From Agrobacterium fabrum (GTDB taxonomy: Bacteria; Pseudomonadota; Alphaproteobacteria; Rhizobiales; Rhizobiaceae): DNA of 9,738 nucleotides. The notes beneath the pieces were generated by a model. It was not told where the DNA came from and did no database searches. It was given only the letters and a program-made list of their open reading frames with translations. The translations under genes and the position numbers were made by a program. Shown here piece by piece: positions 6,823 to 9,738 of this stretch (positions are counted from its first letter, which is position 1; every line of letters begins with the position of its first letter). The DNA lies in assembly GCA_003241215.1 (NCBI GenBank), contig QFOL01000140.1, forward strand, positions 1-9,738, given 5' to 3'.

Positions 6823-6838
6823 ATAACCTGACGGTTAT
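6823..6838. promoter_or_regulatory. Candidate operator palindrome upstream of the importer operon
   Basis: ATAACC-TGAC-GGTTAT has perfect 6-bp arms and lies 100-115 nt upstream of the binding-protein ATG within AT-rich DNA. Size and symmetry fit a dimeric regulator site. The regulator is not in the window and the site does not match the IolR motif. Confidence 0.4.
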
Positions 6839-7027
6839 CAATACCGTGCCATATGCTCCCTCCGCCGGTGGCTTCCCGCGCGGGGCGATGTTGGCTGCGA
6901 CACGACCCGGCTTCGCGTTTTCTCAAAAATGCCGGCTGCTTCGTCGTGAAAACAGCTTCGGGCAAACTCGGCGCGCAATAGTGCTCACACAAAGGTGAAC
7001 GCGGTGCCTTAACCAGTTCTAAGGGGA

Positions 7028-7055
7028 TTGTCCGTAGTCTCCCGAAGCATATTTT
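7028..7055 (+). promoter_or_regulatory. Weak promoter candidate for the small plus-strand gene
   Basis: TTGTCC (7028-7033) and TATTTT (7050-7055) are spaced by 16 nt. Initiation near 7062 would leave a very short leader before ATG 7076, and would rule out the longer frame beginning with TTG at 7028. The match to consensus is moderate. Confidence 0.3.
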
Positions 7056-7075
7056 GGAACTTTATTCGGTGTCTG

Positions 7076-7447
7076 ATGAGCGAATATCAAAATAGAGCCG
7101 TTGAGCTGATGCGTAACCGCGTCGGAGAAAATAGACTCAGCAACAAGATCGAGCGCCGCGAGGCGTTTCTTCGCAAGGCGCTATCGCTCTATCTTACCAT
7201 GGGCGGAACGACGGAAGGTATTCAGGAGGCCGCGAAGGACGCCGCCTCCACGCCGCCGCCGACCGTCGATATCGCCGTCGGAGATGTCATGTACAAGCTG
7301 GCGGCGATCGGACACGTCGCAGATATCGATATCATCCAGGCGGCCTATAACAAGCTGGACGCCGCCAACCTGCAAATTCTCGACAAGGGCAAAAAGTTGC
7401 TGCAGAAGCAGCGGGACCAGAAACTCACGATCACGCCGGCGAAATAA
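7076..7447 (+). CDS. Small hypothetical protein, 123 residues
   Basis: I do not recognise this protein. The predicted product is hydrophilic and charged with no Cys or Trp, no signal peptide and no membrane span, so it is probably cytoplasmic. Residues about 5-57 look helical and rich in Arg/Lys/Glu (RNRVGENRLSNKIERREAFL). A Pro-rich hinge (STPPPT, 58-63) follows, then a second helical part (about 66-110) and a Lys/Gln-rich tail. The ATG at 7076 is chosen because the sequence from it on is protein-like, while the 16 residues added by a TTG at 7028 overlap a promoter-like pair. No good Shine-Dalgarno is seen for either start, so the start is uncertain. It is the only plus-strand gene, divergent from the importer and convergent with the peptidase. 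Support for it being real is its coding-like composition and the hairpin directly after its stop. Confidence 0.7.
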   Translation: MSEYQNRAVELMRNRVGENRLSNKIERREAFLRKALSLYLTMGGTTEGIQEAAKDAASTPPPTVDIAVGDVMYKLAAIGHVADIDIIQAAYNKLDAANLQILDKGKKLLQKQRDQKLTITPAK

Positions 7448-7466
7448 GCCGCCCGTTAAGGGCGGC
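7448..7466. terminator. Hairpin terminator shared by convergent genes
   Basis: GCCGCCC and GGGCGGC form a 7-bp stem around GTTAA. It starts on the base after the small gene's TAA and ends 4 nt before the stop of the opposing peptidase gene. On the minus strand the stem is followed by TTATTTC, a weak U-tract, so it probably acts mainly on peptidase transcripts and perhaps on both. Confidence 0.6.
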
Positions 7467-7470
7467 CGCA

Positions 7471-9204
7471 TCAGACCGTTTCGCCTGCGACAATCTCCTG
7501 CCAGGCATCATAGGCGGAGAGAACCGTTTCCATCTGCGCCGTATGACCGGTGATGAAATCGTCGCCGTAGATCGTTTCATCGGGATATTCGGTGATCAGC
7601 GTCATCGGCACGGTGTGACGGTCATCAATGGAGGACAGGCACGGGAAGCCATTGACGATGCGGAAACCGGTTTCGCCGGCGTGGATTTCATAAAGCGCGA
7701 TCTGGCGGTTGTTGTAATCGAGCAGGCCGGGAATGGCGCCGAGATGGCGGGTCACCCGGTCGAGCAGGGCTTCGGCCTGCCTTTCCCAGTCCGCATGGTG
7801 GCGGATGATGAGGAAGAAACCCTTCGGCACAGTCCACATGGCGAAATTGCGCGGCACGTAACCGGAAAGCGGCCGGGTCCATTCGTGGGAAGGATAACCG
7901 TGCAGGTTCACATGCAGGCTGGCGCCGCTCATCTCCTGCGCTTTGAAGCGGATTTCCTTCTCGTTGATATGGCTGCCGGAATTTTCCGGTGTGCGATATT
8001 CGAGATCGTCACCCAGCGCCGTGTAGCGCGCGGCATGGTGCATATGGCGCGGATTGTCGACGCGAAGCCGCTGGTGCAGGGCGTAACCGTCAGGATTTTC
8101 CAGCGGCGAGATGGTGAAATGCGCGCCCTTGCGGTCTGCGAGTTTGCGGGCGGCGCGGATGGCGCCGACGATGCCTGTGGTCTCGTTGGGATGCTGGCCG
8201 CCGCTCACCATCACGGCGGCATCGCTGCCGGCGACATAACGGGCGGCAAGAATGCGGCCGGAACGGGAGCGGGCCTCGAAGGCCTCGCCGCCGATCTCTT
8301 CAAGCAGCTTCGCGAGCTGGCCTGCGGCGACCGGTTCGCGGGCCGTATCGATCGGTTGCTCGTTGCCATCAAGGAAGGCTGTGGTGAGCGTGCGGGCCTC
8401 GATGTGGACGGAGATTTCGCCTTCGCTTTTGACGATTTCTGGAACGATCTGGCCCGGCTTCAGGCCCCGGTCGCCCAGCGGCCGGCCGGACTTCTTCTGG
8501 AAGAACTCCAGCAGCGAGAAATAGAAATCCTCATGCAGCGCTTCGCGCAGGCTGACGACCTCATCGCCGAGGGAGAGCGGCAGGTCTTCGGCCGGATGCG
8601 CGACGCGGATGTTCAGTTCCTCGAAATAGGGCTCTTCATCGCCCCAGCCGTGGTTGGCGACGGCATGGATCGCCGCTTCGAAAAGCCGTTCGTAATCCGT
8701 CTCCAGTCGCTCGCCTAAAGCATTGCCGGCAGGTCGGAACCAGCCGGTTGGCGAGACATTGGTTTCGCCGACGATATCGGCATGAACTCGGTTTGGCGCC
8801 AGAACCTTCAGGGTTTCCTTCTTGCCGTTGCGGCTCAGCGTAACGTCGTAATGGAGGGCGTCGTCTTCGCGAGCGATGAAATCGATCTTCGTATCGCCCA
8901 CCAGAGCAGCCAGCGGATAGGCTTCCAGCCGGAAGCGATTGGCGGGTGCATTAGCATGCACGGGGTAACGCACCTCGATGGTGTCGACGCCATCCAGATT
9001 GATCTCTTCCAGAAAGGTGAAGAGAAGCGGTTTGTAGGCGCTGCGGATGCGGGCGCTGACGCCTTTTTTCTTTAGTCTCTCTTCGGTCTCGCGGCGGCTT
9101 TTGGCGTCATCGAAAGTCCATGCCTCGAAAGACTGGCCGGGCTCGGCATTGGCGAGAAGCGTATCCAGAGTGCGCTCGAAGGTCTGGTCGAAAATCTGGC
9201 TCAT
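7471..9204 (-). CDS. M14-family zinc carboxypeptidase-like protein, cytoplasmic, linked to a peptide importer
   Basis: This 577-residue protein has an M14 metallocarboxypeptidase domain in its C-terminal part (about 320-577). Likely zinc ligands are His338 and Glu341 in GGQHPNETTG and His435 in NLHGYPSHEW. NPDGY at 370-374 is the typical M14 motif, and Glu539 in LITEYPDE is the likely catalytic glutamate. The N-terminal 300 or so residues are not assignable by eye. No signal peptide is present, so it should act in the cytoplasm, removing C-terminal residues or deacylating a peptide-like substrate. ATG 9204 is chosen because AAGG lies 8 nt upstream and the longer frame runs inside the dppC gene. 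It starts 5 nt after the permease stop, so it belongs to that operon. The exact substrate is unknown; M14 is assigned from motifs only. Confidence 0.82.
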   Translation of the reverse strand: MSQIFDQTFERTLDTLLANAEPGQSFEAWTFDDAKSRRETEERLKKKGVSARIRSAYKPLLFTFLEEINLDGVDTIEVRYPVHANAPANRFRLEAYPLAALVGDTKIDFIAREDDALHYDVTLSRNGKKETLKVLAPNRVHADIVGETNVSPTGWFRPAGNALGERLETDYERLFEAAIHAVANHGWGDEEPYFEELNIRVAHPAEDLPLSLGDEVVSLREALHEDFYFSLLEFFQKKSGRPLGDRGLKPGQIVPEIVKSEGEISVHIEARTLTTAFLDGNEQPIDTAREPVAAGQLAKLLEEIGGEAFEARSRSGRILAARYVAGSDAAVMVSGGQHPNETTGIVGAIRAARKLADRKGAHFTISPLENPDGYALHQRLRVDNPRHMHHAARYTALGDDLEYRTPENSGSHINEKEIRFKAQEMSGASLHVNLHGYPSHEWTRPLSGYVPRNFAMWTVPKGFFLIIRHHADWERQAEALLDRVTRHLGAIPGLLDYNNRQIALYEIHAGETGFRIVNGFPCLSSIDDRHTVPMTLITEYPDETIYGDDFITGHTAQMETVLSAYDAWQEIVAGETV

Positions 9205-9209
9205 CTGGA

Positions 9210-9738
9210 TTACCTTGAGGTTCTGCCTGTTGGGTCGAGGCTGTCGCGCAGCCAGTCGCCGAGAAGGTTGAGGCCGAGCACGGTCAGCAGGATGGCAAGA
9301 CCCGGGAAGACGCTGACCCACCATGCCGTCTGCAGATAGGTGCGGCCATCCGCCAGCATGCCGCCCCAGCTCGGGATGGTCGGATCAACGCCGAGGCCGA
9401 GGAAGGTGAGGCTGCTTTCCAGAAGGATGTTGTTGGCGACATTGAGCGTCATCAGGACGATGACCGGGCCGATGAGGTTCGGCAAAAGGTGCTGGAGGAT
9501 GATGCGCCAGTCCTTCACGCCGATGGCGCGGGCGGAAAGGATGAATTCCCGCTCCCTGAGCGTCAGCACCGAGCCGCGCACGAGGCGGGCATATTGCACC
9601 CATTGCGAGACGATCAGCAGGATGATGGTGTTGGTGAGGCTGCCGCCGACAATGGCGATGAAGGTGATGGCGAGCAGGATGAAGGGCATGGCGAGCTGGA
9701 TATCGGCAAAGCGCATGACCAGCATATCCCAGAAGCCG
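9210..9738 (-). CDS. DppC/OppC-type peptide ABC transporter permease, N-terminus cut by window edge
   Basis: The last 175 residues of a BPD-type inner-membrane permease are present; the gene begins beyond the right edge, and the frame is open up to it, reading GFWDMLVMRFADIQLAMPF. The EAA coupling loop SARAIGVKDWRIILQHLLPN (about 60-80 residues into the visible part), the following GPVIVLMTLNVANNILLESSLTFLGLG span and the tail WLRDSLDPTGR are characteristic of DppC/OppC/NikC. It would form the channel with a DppB-type partner for import of peptides, opines or related compounds. Downstream it is 5 nt from the M14 peptidase gene. The specific substrate cannot be told, so no gene symbol is given. 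Confidence 0.9.
   Translation of the reverse strand, partial: GFWDMLVMRFADIQLAMPFILLAITFIAIVGGSLTNTIILLIVSQWVQYARLVRGSVLTLREREFILSARAIGVKDWRIILQHLLPNLIGPVIVLMTLNVANNILLESSLTFLGLGVDPTIPSWGGMLADGRTYLQTAWWVSVFPGLAILLTVLGLNLLGDWLRDSLDPTGRTSR

Larger units (their letters stand above)
6724..7075. promoter_or_regulatory. Divergent intergenic region between the importer operon and a small plus-strand gene
   Basis: These 352 nt contain no convincing gene. The half near the binding-protein gene has an AT-rich patch (6795-6845) with a G6 run (6811-6816) and a palindrome, and it must contain the importer promoter. On the minus strand TTGATA (6843-6838) is a possible -35, but the sequence 17 nt on (TACCCC) is a poor -10, so no promoter is called. 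The 6850-6995 part is GC-rich and featureless to me. The plus-strand side has a weak promoter-like pair and an imperfect CCTTA/TAAGG inverted repeat at 7007-7024. Confidence 0.5.

Noticed and set aside
6720..6992. 90-codon minus-strand frame in the intergenic region
   Set aside because: No ribosome site, mixed unprotein-like composition, and it runs over the importer's expected promoter and ribosome site.
7007..7024. TTAACCAGTTCTAAGG as a CtrA site
   Set aside because: It lacks the second TTAA at the required 7-nt spacing; only a 5-bp inverted repeat remains.
7056..7069. GGAA-like site before the small plus-strand gene resembling the IolR motif
   Set aside because: It reads GGAA-CTTTAT-TCGG, so the right half does not match at the required spacing.
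7543..8718. 391-codon open frame on the plus strand opposite the M14 peptidase gene
   Set aside because: Shadow frame; the minus strand carries zinc-site motifs and a proper ribosome site.
9205..9324. N-terminal extension of the M14 protein
   Set aside because: The extra 40 Arg/Pro-rich residues are the dppC 3' end in another frame.

Overview
The window looks like chromosome or chromid DNA of a Rhizobiaceae-type alphaproteobacterium (Agrobacterium/Rhizobium/Sinorhizobium relatives). The reasons are the high GC with AT-rich promoter pockets, the side-by-side iolR and iolC genes, and a branched-chain-amino-acid-type ABC importer and a peptide importer packed into tight operons. Genus was not determined by any search. 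All genes but one are on the minus strand, so the biological reading order runs from right to left. No tRNA, rRNA, insertion sequence, CRISPR array or phage gene was seen.

Right end (9738 down to 7471): the C-terminal part of a DppC/OppC-type peptide permease, followed after 5 nt by a 577-residue M14-type zinc carboxypeptidase without a signal peptide. This suggests an import-then-hydrolyse unit for a peptide or peptide-like compound. It ends at a GC-rich hairpin (7448-7466) shared with a convergent small gene of unknown function (7076-7447, plus strand).

Middle (6723 down to 2132): a complete five-gene HAAT-family ABC importer in the order binding protein, LivH, LivM, LivG, LivF. The last four genes overlap or are 1 nt apart. 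The binding-protein gene is set off by 88 nt that carry a strong hairpin, as expected if the binding protein is made in excess. The substrate cannot be read from the sequence. The 352-nt divergent intergenic region upstream holds a palindrome (6823-6838) that may be an operator.

Left end (1958 down to 1): inositol catabolism. An RpiR/MurR-type regulator (iolR) is followed by the first 311 codons of iolC, the 5-dehydro-2-deoxygluconokinase. The iolR upstream region has an exact copy of the GGAA-N6-TTCC motif that I recall being reported for IolR of Sinorhizobium meliloti. The iolR-iolC gap has a near-consensus sigma-70 promoter with a degenerate copy of the same motif just downstream of its -10 box. 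The model is repression of iolR and iolC by IolR, released by an inositol breakdown product.

No clearly new biological system is evident. The most interesting points are the operator/promoter layout of iolR-iolC, the structured iolC leader with a possible 16-codon upstream ORF, the intra-operon hairpin after the binding-protein gene, and the cytoplasmic M14 peptidase with a large unassigned N-terminal half joined to a peptide importer.
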